Positions 26,574 to 35,111 of a stretch of 64,000 bases of DNA are shown here, one piece after another. The stretch is from Brevibacillus_H ginsengisoli (lineage in GTDB: Bacteria > Bacillota > Bacilli > Brevibacillales > Brevibacillaceae). Location: assembly GCF_050113715.1 (NCBI RefSeq), contig NZ_JBNJQR010000008.1, positions 62,001 through 126,000 on the forward strand. The letters run 5' to 3'. The notes under the pieces were generated by a model. That model saw nothing but the letters and a program-made list of their open reading frames with translations. It was not told the DNA's origin and made no database searches. Position 1 is the first letter of the stretch. Each line of letters opens with the position of its first letter. The translations under genes and the position numbers were made by a program.

Positions 26574-26918
26574 TTATGTAGCAGAAGATGATTCTACTTT
26601 ACCTGTTTCGTTCATTAGTGATTCCGTTAAAGCCATCAATTGAGTTTTCTCCAGTTGATAATCAAACTCTTTGGCTTTATCAGGTTTGGAGTTGTTATAT
26701 TCGGTAGGAATTTCATGTCGATGAGACCGCTCCACTCTGGTTACAAAATGCAGCTTCTCCAATGTTTTAATCGTCTCTTCGATTTCGTCCGCCTCTACAT
26801 ACATCGCCACATAGTTCAACCGTTTCGATACGAAATGAATGGATCCAAAGCGCCGTAAATTCTTGGCCACACGTGGATTTTTGATCCAAACGGCTAATCC
26901 TAGTCGTTTATCCCTCAT
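26574..26918 (-). CDS. ylbG: UPF0298 family protein YlbG
   Basis: 114 residues; the first 90 align with YlbG (RLGLAVWIKNPRVAKNLRRFG, HFVSKRLNYVAMYV, FVTRVERSHR, NSKPDKAKEFDY). Small cytoplasmic protein of unknown function. About 24 extra C-terminal residues, helical and Glu/Ser-rich, are absent from the B. subtilis protein. GGAGTAGAGC precedes the ATG. In Bacilli ylbF and ylbG are neighbours, as here, though a 180-nt gap without a gene separates them. Confidence 0.88.
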   Translation of the reverse strand: MRDKRLGLAVWIKNPRVAKNLRRFGSIHFVSKRLNYVAMYVEADEIEETIKTLEKLHFVTRVERSHRHEIPTEYNNSKPDKAKEFDYQLEKTQLMALTESLMNETGKVESSSAT

Positions 26919-27099
26919 GCTCTACTCCTTACCCCTTCCATCATTCTTATCTATGCTATCATGCAACACAGGTTTTATCAAGAGAAGTTCAGACAAGATT
27001 TTACATTCAGTATAAGCGAAGCAGAATTTGGTTTTATGAAAAAAGGGACAAACCTTCATACTGTAAGGTTAATCCCATTTGACTTACTCCAAAACGCCA

Positions 27100-27555
27100 T
27101 CACGCTTTTTTGGTTTTACAACCGCAGCTCCCACCTGTTCCGCAGCCTTGACTCATGGCTTCGAGGAATGGATTATTGCTCGGCACCTTGATAGACTCGG
27201 AGACGGCATCGGCAATCGTCCGGCTTACCGTGTACAACATTTCGTCCAAACGTGACTCCGCTTTCTTAAAAGCTTGTATACTATCAAGCATTTCAATCGA
27301 GTGTTTCAATTCACGGATCTCGGCAGAAATGCGGGTAAAGTCAGGATGATATTTTCCGAAGCGCTGAACTTCTTCATACGCCTCTTTTTTCTTTGCAAAC
27401 AACCCCCGTAAACGGATCACTTCTTCATCTTGAGCCATCCGCTGTTTGGATGCGAGGTATTCTGCCACTTCTTGCGATTGATTGATCATAAGCCCAAGCT
27501 CATACGAATACTCAATCAGTTCCGCCATATCAATGGTATCGATTGTTTCTAACAA
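27100..27555 (-). CDS. ylbF: YlbF/RicF regulatory protein of the Ric complex
   Basis: 151 residues, all-helical YlbF family. With YmcA (RicA) and YaaT (RicT) it forms the RicAFT complex, which promotes RNase Y-dependent mRNA maturation and affects sporulation, competence and biofilm formation. Seen: KKKEAYEEVQRFGKYHPDF, then the Cys-rich tail CGTGGSCGCK that in B. subtilis RicF supplies iron-sulfur cluster ligands. Starts at TTG (27555) with AAGGGGG upstream; length equals the B. subtilis protein. Confidence 0.92.
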   Translation of the reverse strand: MLETIDTIDMAELIEYSYELGLMINQSQEVAEYLASKQRMAQDEEVIRLRGLFAKKKEAYEEVQRFGKYHPDFTRISAEIRELKHSIEMLDSIQAFKKAESRLDEMLYTVSRTIADAVSESIKVPSNNPFLEAMSQGCGTGGSCGCKTKKA

Positions 27556-27614
27556 GACGCGGCCCCCTTTCTTTCCTCTATTGTACCATGGGGAGATATC
27601 ACTATTACAAGCTT

Positions 27615-29570
27615 CTAAATGTAATCTGGCAAGATAAGTCTAATTCTATTAATATCTTCCAGGCGAATCTTTAGCTTGCGTCGCCCGGCCTCTATTGTAA
27701 TCATCCAATATCCCATCTCCACTTCAACCCGTTCGGGTACTCCTTCCCATTCTTCACCTGATGCAACTTGCAAATAAACTTGCAGCCGCAGTTCCTGCGC
27801 GCGCTTGAAGATATCACGCAAGGTTTGCGGATGATAGGATTGAGCGTGTTGGGTCCACATTTTAGGCAATGACCTGATTTGAGGGTTCTCTTCAGGTTTC
27901 TCAGGCATAATATTCTCCACCCGATACCCATCCCATGGGACAAGTAAGGTAAATAAGCCGATCTGTAAATCTTCCCTTGCCTCAATTCCTGCTGATTCCC
28001 CGTTCATTGAAGCCAAATCTGTCGCATGATGAACTGTGCCTTGGCTTGGTTCAAAACCGCACTGTTTTAATAGATGAAAAAACGGCTCTTGCTGATCGAG
28101 TGAAATCAGGAAGTCCGTTGACGAGATGATTTCTTGCAGGAACGGCTGAAGGATTGGGATACCTTGCAATTCTTCCAGCAAATTGGGATGTGCTGTTGAA
28201 ACTCGCACTACCTGTTGGAAAAGAATTTGTTTGGCTTCTTTTATCCACTTGCTGACCTGTTCGCAAACCGTTGGCGGAATCGGATAAGGACAACCCTGTT
28301 GCAACACTTGAAGAAGCCGCTCCTCTGTTCCACCAGCGGATACATAGGCTTGCACCTTGGCGGCTTGCAGAGTACAGTGAATCATTTCACCTGAGAATTC
28401 CATACTGCTGAACTGACTTAACTCCCAAAGACTCAGAAGGGATACCGTCTGACTAACCAAAATCATGCCCGTGGGTTCGACATACCAGAAGTCCGCCGTC
28501 TGTTGATTATTCAGTAGTAACTGGGGCTTACGGCAAAACAACTGAGCGTTCTTCTCCCCTACCTCTAGATATCCGCACCCCAATAACGGATGTAGAAGCT
28601 GATCTTTTAGTCTGGTCATGGCATCACTTGGTAGCGAGTACCCTAGACGATCCAGGCGGGAAATCATAATCTCCACCGGCTGCCAATCCTGTCCTTCCAC
28701 ATGCAGGATATCGTACATGGCAGCTTCCAGCCAGGGTTCGGGCGGGAGATAAGCCGCTAAAAGGCTACTCACCAACCATTCATTTCTCTTGTTTGCCTCC
28801 AAATTGAAAAAACGGTTGATTTCCACATAGTCCAGGACTAGACGATTACCCTCCCACCGACACAGCCCTAGCCGAAGCAATAAGTCCAGCAGCAAGGCTT
28901 CTTGTCCTGTATACGCCTTGCGGACTTCCGATGGAAACGAATGATCATACCAGCCGTGGATATGTTCAGATTGAAGGGAACAACCGGAAGTTAGTTTTGA
29001 CAAGGATCGTTTATGTACGGTCCGTTTCTGCGTAAGCGTGATATCATGCTGGTGAATGTTTAGTATACATGAAAACAAATCCAGATGAATTCCGCGGCCA
29101 GATGGTATATAATAAGTCAGTACCTCACGATGAGGTGCCTGATGAGAGAACATATGAACCAGCTCTATAGCGGTTCGTTCTTTTGATAGTGCGCGTCGAA
29201 TCTCCGACGGCATGAGATAACCGATTTCACTCCAGATTTTTCTTACCGTATAAACTAACCCCAGTCTGCGCAGTCCTGTCAGACCGAACGAAAGTTGCGG
29301 ATTCTTAAGTTGGACAAGCGATTCCCACTCTTTCTTTTTGATAAATCCCTTTGATGATTGTTGAAGAAAAAGAATAATAGCTTCTTGTTCGATCGGATGC
29401 AAGTTTGCCCAGAGTTGGTGGATATAATTCTGATTGCCTAATAGATTCAGCAAGTCGCCACTTGGCAAGTCTTCTTGAAGAGAGTAGTCAGGCAAACGTC
29501 TGTTCAACTCCGCTTCGATGGCTTGTACTGTTTTGTCTGATAACATGCTGACGCATGATTTGAGTTGCAT
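27615..29570 (-). CDS. Helicase-associated (XPB/Ssl2 N-terminal-like) domain protein
   Basis: 651 residues. The central-to-late part resembles the Helicase_C_3/XPB-Ssl2 N-terminal-like domain (PF13625): FWYVEPTGMILVSQTVSLLSLWELSQF, ISSTDFLISL, then FFHLLKQCGFE. No Walker motifs are seen, so it has no helicase activity by itself. A C-terminal beta-rich region (about 590-650: LQVYLQVASGEEWEGVPERVE in pieces) is WYL-like in feel but not firmly assigned. AGGTGA lies 5 nt before the ATG at 29570. The role is probably DNA-related but unproven. Confidence 0.7.
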   Translation of the reverse strand: MQLKSCVSMLSDKTVQAIEAELNRRLPDYSLQEDLPSGDLLNLLGNQNYIHQLWANLHPIEQEAIILFLQQSSKGFIKKKEWESLVQLKNPQLSFGLTGLRRLGLVYTVRKIWSEIGYLMPSEIRRALSKERTAIELVHMFSHQAPHREVLTYYIPSGRGIHLDLFSCILNIHQHDITLTQKRTVHKRSLSKLTSGCSLQSEHIHGWYDHSFPSEVRKAYTGQEALLLDLLLRLGLCRWEGNRLVLDYVEINRFFNLEANKRNEWLVSSLLAAYLPPEPWLEAAMYDILHVEGQDWQPVEIMISRLDRLGYSLPSDAMTRLKDQLLHPLLGCGYLEVGEKNAQLFCRKPQLLLNNQQTADFWYVEPTGMILVSQTVSLLSLWELSQFSSMEFSGEMIHCTLQAAKVQAYVSAGGTEERLLQVLQQGCPYPIPPTVCEQVSKWIKEAKQILFQQVVRVSTAHPNLLEELQGIPILQPFLQEIISSTDFLISLDQQEPFFHLLKQCGFEPSQGTVHHATDLASMNGESAGIEAREDLQIGLFTLLVPWDGYRVENIMPEKPEENPQIRSLPKMWTQHAQSYHPQTLRDIFKRAQELRLQVYLQVASGEEWEGVPERVEVEMGYWMITIEAGRRKLKIRLEDINRIRLILPDYI

Positions 29571-29668
29571 TTTGTTCACCTGCCTCTTCAATCAAACGAC
29601 AGAACCGTTTGTTTCACTTTCATGATTTTATCAGCTTAGACGATTTAACGCGAGGAGGAATCATCACG

Positions 29669-30103
29669 ATGAATTACTTGACAGCATTACTTGCGATGAC
29701 AGTCACTCTCTTTACGGGAGGTCCAATATCTACTGAACAACCATTCCATCTACCCATTCAACCAGTGGCTTCAACACCGGCTGAGCAACATTCGTCCTAT
29801 GAATCCGTCTCGTCTCCATTCCCAACCGAAGTCGAGTCAGCGCTCGCCAAGGTGAGCCGTACAGGTGGCTATCAAGTGGTGCAAGGAAATAAAACCTATG
29901 TGGTCATCGGGCTGGGGCAACGCTCGACAGGCGGATACAAGGTGGAGATTGACGGAATTGAAACCACTTCTGATCAGGTAATAGTCAAGGCGCATGAGGT
30001 AAAACCATCACAAGGATCCATGAGCATTCAAGTGATCTCATACCCAACAAAAGTGATTGCGCTCCCTAAAACGACACTTCCTGTAACTGTAGAGTTAAAA
30101 TAG
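29669..30103 (+). CDS. Secreted PrcB-C domain protein
   Basis: 144 residues with an N-terminal signal-like segment (MNYLTALLAMTVTLFTGG). The C-terminal half has the PrcB_C pattern (PF14343): YVVIGLGQRSTGGYKVEI, then VIVKAHEVKPS and ISYPTKVIALPK. The family is named after a protease-complex protein of Treponema; the function in Bacilli is unknown. The ATG at 29669 has GAGGAGG 9 nt upstream. Divergent from the helicase-associated gene; monocistronic. Confidence 0.75.
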   Translation: MNYLTALLAMTVTLFTGGPISTEQPFHLPIQPVASTPAEQHSSYESVSSPFPTEVESALAKVSRTGGYQVVQGNKTYVVIGLGQRSTGGYKVEIDGIETTSDQVIVKAHEVKPSQGSMSIQVISYPTKVIALPKTTLPVTVELK

Positions 30104-30127
30104 CATCATGACTTACCGGAAGACAGA

Positions 30128-30157
30128 AAGCAGAGGAATTCTCCTCTGCTTTTTTTG
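30128..30157 (+). terminator. Intrinsic terminator after the PrcB-C gene
   Basis: AGCAGAGGA (30129-30137) pairs with TCCTCTGCT (30142-30150), followed by TTTTTTTG. Confidence 0.9.
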
Positions 30158-30177
30158 TCATAAACCGTGCTCTCGCA

Positions 30178-30609
30178 TTAATGGACTTGAATCTCGAACA
30201 TTTTCTTGACGCCATAGGATTCATGATTATTGTGAGCCAATTCGAGCGTGATTTGATGGCTTCCCTTCGTTAATCCCGAATATACAAAGTACGGCTCAAA
30301 AATTTTGGCGACCTTCTTGCCATCCACATAGAGATGCACATGACCTTCGCCATATTTGTTTTCTTTGCCCATATTCTCCAGAGAGAATGCGAATTTTTGA
30401 ACAGTTAGCGTAATGTGTAAAGCGTCCCCTTTTACTTGATGAGAAACCGTAAACGCTGGGGATTGAGCGGGGGTTTCAGCTTGGGCCTGAGAAGAGGTGA
30501 ACTGCTCTGAACCAGCCTGGCTGGATTTAACCGCGTACATACCAAGTTCGACACCTGCTACAACCATGATTCCCACTAAAAACTGAGAAATGAATTTTTG
30601 CCATTTCAC
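30178..30609 (-). CDS. Membrane-anchored small protein, DUF4399-like
   Basis: 143 residues. One N-terminal hydrophobic segment (about 8-25) acts as anchor or signal, then a Ser/Gln/Ala-rich linker (30-52) and a beta-sandwich-like domain. Its features are GEGHVHLYVDGKKV, YSGLTKGSHQITLELAHNNHE, a pattern seen in DUF4399 and related extracytoplasmic domains where the His residues may bind metal. No partner gene is evident. Family placement is tentative. Confidence 0.6.
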   Translation of the reverse strand: MKWQKFISQFLVGIMVVAGVELGMYAVKSSQAGSEQFTSSQAQAETPAQSPAFTVSHQVKGDALHITLTVQKFAFSLENMGKENKYGEGHVHLYVDGKKVAKIFEPYFVYSGLTKGSHQITLELAHNNHESYGVKKMFEIQVH

Positions 30610-30679
30610 GTTTAGACACTCCTTCCAAAATAGCTTTATGAGGTAGAGTGTCCAATTATCCCCAACTTATGTAACGATC

Positions 30680-30718
30680 CAACAAAAACGACCACACCGG
30701 TTTGGATGGTCGTTTTTA
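30680..30718. terminator. Intrinsic terminator (mainly for the 32-aa gene)
   Basis: AAAAACGACCA (30684-30694) pairs with TGGTCGTTTTT (30707-30717); usable on both strands. Confidence 0.8.
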
Positions 30719-30730
30719 TCGCATGGTGGA

Positions 30731-30829
30731 TTAGTCTCGGTCATTGAAGAAAAACAATATTACCACTACCACAATGATAATCCAGAGAAGTTCCTCATTA
30801 TCACGTCCAAATGAATCTAAAAAACCCAT
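30731..30829 (-). CDS. 32-residue single-pass membrane protein
   Basis: MGFLDSFGRDNEELLWIII begins an ORF of 33 codons including stop. It has a polar N-terminus, one strongly hydrophobic helix (Leu15-Phe28) and a short FNDRD tail. AAGGAGGG lies 6 nt before the ATG and a terminator follows the stop, so it has a full gene architecture. The shape resembles the tiny hydrophobic proteins common in spore formers (YjcZ-like), but I cannot assign a family. Confidence 0.7.
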   Translation of the reverse strand: MGFLDSFGRDNEELLWIIIVVVVILFFFNDRD

Positions 30830-30914
30830 GCGGACCCTCCTTTCCCTATCGCTATAAGCTATGCATGGAAAGGGCGGAGTGTTAGCCAACAGACAAGTCA
30901 AAAACAAATTAAAA

Positions 30915-31964
30915 TTATGATGTTCGTTTATGCGCTTGAATCAAGTGAATATAGGGATTTAATTGTTCCACTTCAATCTGATATCCCATTTTATCCAATT
31001 GGTCTATAAGAAAACTGCGGTCCGCATAGTACTCCTCTTCTATTTCTTGAACCCTCTCAAGTTTTCCCTCGTTTACTAGATGATGAAGATGCTTTTGCCT
31101 TTCTTCGTGATCCATAAACATTAAATCAGCAATCACCAAACGTCCAACAGGCTTGAGTACTCGATCAAATTCATGAAGCGCCAGAGCTTTTTGTTGATCC
31201 GTTAAATGATGCATGGCATAGCTGGTCACGACAAAATCAAACGTGTGGTCAAGATAAGGTATCGCCAAAAAATTACCCAGTTTGGTTTCTACCTCCGGAT
31301 TTTTTCTTTTGCATAGCGCAAGCATTTCTGTTGACTGATCAAAAGCAGACAACTTGCGACAATGACCGGCAAAGCGCTTTGCCAGATTTCCGGTTCCTGT
31401 GCCAGCGTCCAAGCCTGTTTCGCAGCTTTGCGGATTCACCCTGGTCACGACTCTATCCAGCACTTGTTCATATCCCGCATGCGGTCCATTCTGATTCCCG
31501 AAAACCCAGTCATCGTATTGACTAGCAAATTGATTAAAGTTCCAGCGATCGCTCCATTCTTTGCGTGTATTTCGCATTTGTTTGCTTGATTCAGCCAATT
31601 CGTAAAGCGAATTCGCGTCCAGACTATTTTGTGATTTGAGCTGCTCAATCATTGTTTCCGTTGTTTGAATCGCATTTTTTAGCTCCACCCAACGGTCATA
31701 CATAAACGCCCGCTGCAGTTCCAGATATGGCAAAACCGAATGGGCTGTCTCATCAAGTTGGGGCAACATCTGCTGAATTTGCTCGATCGGCATTCCCACT
31801 TCTCGAAGTGCGATGATCGTTTGAAGTCTCCACGCATCATCTTCGCTGAAATGGCGATACCCCGAGTTTTTCTCCTTTACGGGGGCTATCAGGCCCTTTT
31901 CTTCATAAAACCGAATCGATCGAGGCGTTATCTGCAATCGCTTAGCCATTTCCTGAATTAACAT
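30915..31964 (-). CDS. MerR-type regulator fused to a SAM-dependent methyltransferase
   Basis: 349 residues. Residues 1-70 are a MerR winged helix (EMAKRLQITPRSIRFYEEKGLI, GYRHFSEDD) followed by a dimerisation helix (80-120). Residues about 145-345 are a class I methyltransferase like B. subtilis YrrT: motif I GLDAGTGTGNLAKRF, then AFDQSTEMLAL, GNFLAIPYLDHTFDFVVTSYAMHHLTD in pieces, and VIADLMFMDH. The methyltransferase occupies the usual effector-domain position, so SAM or its substrate may be the signal; this is inference. AGGGGAGA precedes the ATG. No neighbouring target gene is obvious. Confidence 0.85.
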   Translation of the reverse strand: MLIQEMAKRLQITPRSIRFYEEKGLIAPVKEKNSGYRHFSEDDAWRLQTIIALREVGMPIEQIQQMLPQLDETAHSVLPYLELQRAFMYDRWVELKNAIQTTETMIEQLKSQNSLDANSLYELAESSKQMRNTRKEWSDRWNFNQFASQYDDWVFGNQNGPHAGYEQVLDRVVTRVNPQSCETGLDAGTGTGNLAKRFAGHCRKLSAFDQSTEMLALCKRKNPEVETKLGNFLAIPYLDHTFDFVVTSYAMHHLTDQQKALALHEFDRVLKPVGRLVIADLMFMDHEERQKHLHHLVNEGKLERVQEIEEEYYADRSFLIDQLDKMGYQIEVEQLNPYIHLIQAHKRTS

Positions 31965-32045
31965 TGTTTCTCCCCTACCTTCCGCCTTTCTGGTTACTTT
32001 CTTGTTTTATTGTAAACCTTTACGTAAGGTGAATGTAAAGAAGTT

Positions 32046-32355
32046 AGAAAAGACTTCGTCCCTTTTCCCCTCTCATCGGGGGACTGAAACGTCGCTCTGT
32101 GGAAGTTCGCAGAGAAGAAATAACGTCCGCTCTTTCACTACGAAAGGGATTCGCCAAACGCTTCGCGCCCCTAAAGGGGTTGGGTGGCGACTCTCTTTCC
32201 TTTCTTCGTTCTTCCCCCTCTCACCGGGGGGCTGAAACGTCGCTAGGCTTCACTTCCAAGGAGGCTGCAAGCGGACGAAGTCTTTTCTTGAGCGGGCTAA
32301 TGCCGATGGAAGGATTATTTAATAACTTTACTTCTGTAAAGCGATTAAATAATCC
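32046..32355 (+). repeat. Structured non-coding repeat, copy 1 (full-length)
   Basis: A perfect 16-bp inverted repeat beginning AGAAAAGACTTCG (32046-32061 with 32273-32288) encloses 211 nt. Inside are two direct repeats with core CTGAAACGTCGCT, each preceded by a C-run/G-run stem (32067-32095 and 32215-32243). A linker GAGCGGGCTAATGCC leads to a second hairpin: outer arms GGATTATTTAAT (32312-32323) and ATTAAATAATCC (32344-32355) around inner CTTTAC-TTCT-GTAAAG. Homologous copies lie at 39311 and 59599. It fills the gap between the MerR-methyltransferase and CBS genes; no ORF is credible. Confidence 0.8.
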
Positions 32356-32365
32356 GATAAAAGAT

Positions 32366-32395
32366 GCAAAAAAGCACCCTACGTAACGGGTGCTT
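32366..32395 (-). terminator. Terminator of the CBS-domain gene
   Basis: GCACCC (32374-32379) pairs with GGGTGC (32388-32393), followed on the minus strand by TTTTTTGC. Confidence 0.8.
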
Positions 32396-32409
32396 CTCCA
32401 ATCAAGTGA

Positions 32410-32844
32410 TTAATGACGAGAGGCTGGCTCTGAGATTTCGGAGAGAGCTTGACCTGCTTCATCCTCCAGAATGTGACGAACAGCCAGATCTCCAATTGCC
32501 ACGATCCCCACCAGTTTGCCGTGCTCGACGACAGGGAGACGACGAATCTGGTATTTGGCCATAATGCGCGCGGCTTCATCTGCACTCATCCCGGGTTGTC
32601 CCAACACAATATCACGTGTCATCACATCTTGTACCTTGGCGGAGCCTTCACGCTTCTCGGCAATCCCACGAATCACGATGTCCCGGTCAGTAATGACACC
32701 AATCACGTCTTGTTTTTCGTCTACCACCGGGATAACTCCTACGTTGAAATCACGCATTTTGACAGCCGCTTCATATACATTGTCCATTAGCGTTACCGTA
32801 GCCACATCTTTGGTCATAATTTCACGTAATGTACGACTTGCCAT
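32410..32844 (-). CDS. CBS-domain pair protein
   Basis: 144 residues made almost entirely of two CBS motifs: residues 8-65 (IMTKDVATVTLMDNVYEAA, VGVIPVVDEKQDVIGVITDRDIV in pieces) and 72-128 (VMTRDIVLGQPGMSADEAAR, IRRLPVVEHGKLVGIVAIGDLA in pieces). CBS pairs bind adenosine nucleotides. Like YhcV-type stand-alone proteins of Bacilli, the partner is unknown. The start at 32844 has GAAGGAGGAG 9 nt upstream; the frame is open 20 codons further without a site. Confidence 0.88.
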   Translation of the reverse strand: MASRTLREIMTKDVATVTLMDNVYEAAVKMRDFNVGVIPVVDEKQDVIGVITDRDIVIRGIAEKREGSAKVQDVMTRDIVLGQPGMSADEAARIMAKYQIRRLPVVEHGKLVGIVAIGDLAVRHILEDEAGQALSEISEPASRH

Positions 32845-33023
32845 CTGTCTTACTCCTCCTTCTTCAATCACGTTTTTTATTATTCTCCGAAACTCCCTTT
32901 TCATACAGAAATCGATACATTCACCATTCCGTTAATATTGCATGCAATTCACTTTAATTCATTGCACTTCCAATTAAAACCGACTATCATAAGAGAGTGA
33001 ATATCCGTATAGGAGGAAAGCCG

Positions 33024-33368
33024 ATGGTAATCAAAGATACAGGAATCGGTGGTAAGGAAACACACCTGGGCGAACTCGACCATATTATGGACGCACTAGG
33101 ATTCGTTCGAGGAGCTTGGGATTACAATCACGCTACATACGACTTTAAAATGGATGACAAAGGCACCGTATTCTACCTTCGTGTACAAGCTAACGCGGTT
33201 GAAGGAAAATTGGAAGATCCCCATGCCTTGCTGAAACTGGAAGATCCATTCATGGGAAAAGCAACCTTCCCACACGGTTTAGATTATGACTACCCTGTGC
33301 CAACTACAGTTGTGGAAAATGCAAAACGCAAAATTTCTTCATTAAAAGAAAAATTGTCTAACCACTAA
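33024..33368 (+). CDS. yugN: YugN-like family protein
   Basis: 114 residues of the YugN-like family (PF08868): LGELDHIMDALGFVRGAWDYNHATYD, FYLRVQANAVEG, FMGKATFPHGLDYDY and a C-terminal amphipathic helix KISSLKEKL. Cytoplasmic, function unknown. AGGAGG is 9 nt before the ATG at 33024; nine upstream codons include that site, so they are not coding. Own terminator at 33384. Confidence 0.87.
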   Translation: MVIKDTGIGGKETHLGELDHIMDALGFVRGAWDYNHATYDFKMDDKGTVFYLRVQANAVEGKLEDPHALLKLEDPFMGKATFPHGLDYDYPVPTTVVENAKRKISSLKEKLSNH

Positions 33369-33383
33369 GAATGTACGAGAGCA

Positions 33384-33414
33384 CAGAGAGGAGATTTTTG
33401 ACCTCTCTGTTTTA
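33384..33414 (+). terminator. Intrinsic terminator after yugN
   Basis: CAGAGAGG (33384-33391) pairs with CCTCTCTG (33402-33409), followed by TTTTAC. Confidence 0.75.
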
Positions 33415-33442
33415 CTTATTCCGATCGAATTAGGAGGTTTTC

Positions 33443-34618
33443 GTGAAAACACGCGGCGTACCCGATTTTCTGCTGCTCTTTTTGACCTTACTGCTCGTCG
33501 GATTCGGGATCACCATGGTGTTGAGTGCTAGCTCCATTTTTGCCCAGACGACTTCCTTCTCCTCCCAGGGGTGTTCCTATTGCGGAGGGGACGAGCTGTA
33601 TTTCGTCAAAAAACAATGTATCTGGATTGGTTTAGGTCTGATCAGCATGCTGGTAGCCATGAATATACCTTTTTCGTTTTACAAGAAGAATTTTATTCTG
33701 ATTGCCCTGATCAGTTTCTTCCTTCTTGTCATTGTCTTAATCCCAGGGATCGGTTCCGTATCAAAAGGGGCCAGATCATGGATCCAAATCGGTCCAATGG
33801 GTAAGATACAGACGTCAGAGTTTGCCAAACTCGGGTTGATTCTCTATCTTGCCGCTATCATTTCGAAAAAGGGAGAAAACATTCGCCATTTCAAAAAAGG
33901 CCTGTTGCCTCCGCTAGTTGTGAGTGGACTCTTTTTTTTCTTGATTGCGATTCAGCCTGACTTAGGCACAGCTGTCATCTTATTAGGAACTGCCTGCATT
34001 ATACTGGTTTGCGGCGGGGTGAATATCAAACAGCTATTTATCATATCCGTTCCCCCGTTCATTTTATTTTTTCTTCTTTATATCGCCTTCGAACATCATG
34101 CGATCAATCGTCTGCTATCTTTTACCGATCCATGGTCTGACATACAAGGGAAAGGGTACCAGTTAAGCCAATCCTACTTCGCTCTGGCGCATGGCGGAGT
34201 AACCGGAGTAGGCTTTGGCAAAAGTATAGAGAAGTATTTATACCTTCCCGAGGCTCATACGGATTTTATTTTCTCCATTATGGGCGAAGAGCTCGGCGCT
34301 ATTGGAGTGTCGATCTTTCTAGTGGTGTATCTGTTGTTTCTCCTGCGTGGTGTTTACATCAGTCTGAAAGTAAAAGATACCTTCGCCAGTCTTGCCGGAA
34401 TTGGTGTGATCACGATGATTTCCATTCAGGCGTTTATTAACATTGGCGGAGCAACCGGGACGATTCCGATTTCGGGGGTACCACTACCGCTGATTAGTTA
34501 TGGTGGTTCTTCCATGCTTGTCTGTCTGATGGGGATCGGTGTGTTGCTCAGCGTTTCCCGGGAAGTCAACCGTCAAAAGGCAACGGAGCTCATGAATTCC
34601 AGTAGCAAATCCATGTAA
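33443..34618 (+). CDS. ftsW: SEDS-family peptidoglycan glycosyltransferase FtsW
   Basis: 391 residues, about ten membrane helices. Polymerises lipid II into septal glycan strands with a partner class B PBP. Seen: VLSASSIFA after helix 1, KGARSWIQIGPMGKIQTSEFAKL, AIQPDLGTAVIL, GVGFGKSIEKYLYLPEAHTDFIFS and GVPLPLISYGGSSM, the SEDS signature order. The insert after helix 1 carries a CSYCGG pair of cysteines and is longer than in RodA. SpoVE and RodA are close paralogues; FtsW is favoured by the C-terminal KLPL/GVPLPLISYGG context and solitary location. GTG start with AGGAGG upstream. Confidence 0.85.
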   Translation: MKTRGVPDFLLLFLTLLLVGFGITMVLSASSIFAQTTSFSSQGCSYCGGDELYFVKKQCIWIGLGLISMLVAMNIPFSFYKKNFILIALISFFLLVIVLIPGIGSVSKGARSWIQIGPMGKIQTSEFAKLGLILYLAAIISKKGENIRHFKKGLLPPLVVSGLFFFLIAIQPDLGTAVILLGTACIILVCGGVNIKQLFIISVPPFILFFLLYIAFEHHAINRLLSFTDPWSDIQGKGYQLSQSYFALAHGGVTGVGFGKSIEKYLYLPEAHTDFIFSIMGEELGAIGVSIFLVVYLLFLLRGVYISLKVKDTFASLAGIGVITMISIQAFINIGGATGTIPISGVPLPLISYGGSSMLVCLMGIGVLLSVSREVNRQKATELMNSSSKSM

Positions 34619-34634
34619 CTTGGATCCGCACAAT

Positions 34635-34664
34635 AAAAAAGGCACCTTATCGGGTGCCTTTTTA
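34635..34664. terminator. Bidirectional terminator between ftsW and the Asp23 gene
   Basis: AAAAAGGCACC and GGGTGCCTTTTT arms around TTATC. Confidence 0.85.
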
Positions 34665-34669
34665 CGTTC

Positions 34670-35032
34670 TTAACTGGATTGTTCAATTTTCTCTTCCGTT
34701 TGAAGAATAATTCCTTCCACGCGGATATTCACTTCTCGAACCTGAAGTCCCGTGAAGGTCTCGACGTCTTCTTTTACCTTCTCTTGAACCATTCGACAAG
34801 CACGATCAATCCGCATGCCAAACATGATCTTTACCCGCATGTCGATGACGGTATAGTCTTCGTAAATTCGGACTTCTATGCCTCTTGCAGGTGTTTTTCG
34901 ACTGATTATTTTGGTTAAATCTTCATAAATTCCACCTGAAGCGGCAAGTACTCCAGGTATTTCATTGGCAGAAACGCCGGCAATCATAGCGACAACCTGA
35001 TCAGCTACGTGAATCTGTCCTCGACTCTCCAT
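34670..35032 (-). CDS. Asp23/Gls24 family envelope protein (YloU/AmaP-associated type)
   Basis: 120 residues: GQIHVADQVVAMIAGVSANEIPGV, then GIEVRIYEDYTVIDMRVKIMFG and VREVNIRVEGI, the Asp23 alternating alpha/beta pattern. Members associate with the cell envelope, often through AmaP, and include B. subtilis YqhY and YloU. No fatty-acid or fakA genes are adjacent, so neither name can be fixed. GAGGTG lies 7 nt before the ATG at 35032; upstream codons in frame have no site. Confidence 0.87.
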   Translation of the reverse strand: MESRGQIHVADQVVAMIAGVSANEIPGVLAASGGIYEDLTKIISRKTPARGIEVRIYEDYTVIDMRVKIMFGMRIDRACRMVQEKVKEDVETFTGLQVREVNIRVEGIILQTEEKIEQSS

Positions 35033-35111
35033 AGTTAGCACCTCATTTCCTTTTGCTAACGTAACCCTACAAAATGCCTTTAATCTTATTATTACCATTA
35101 TTATAACTTGA

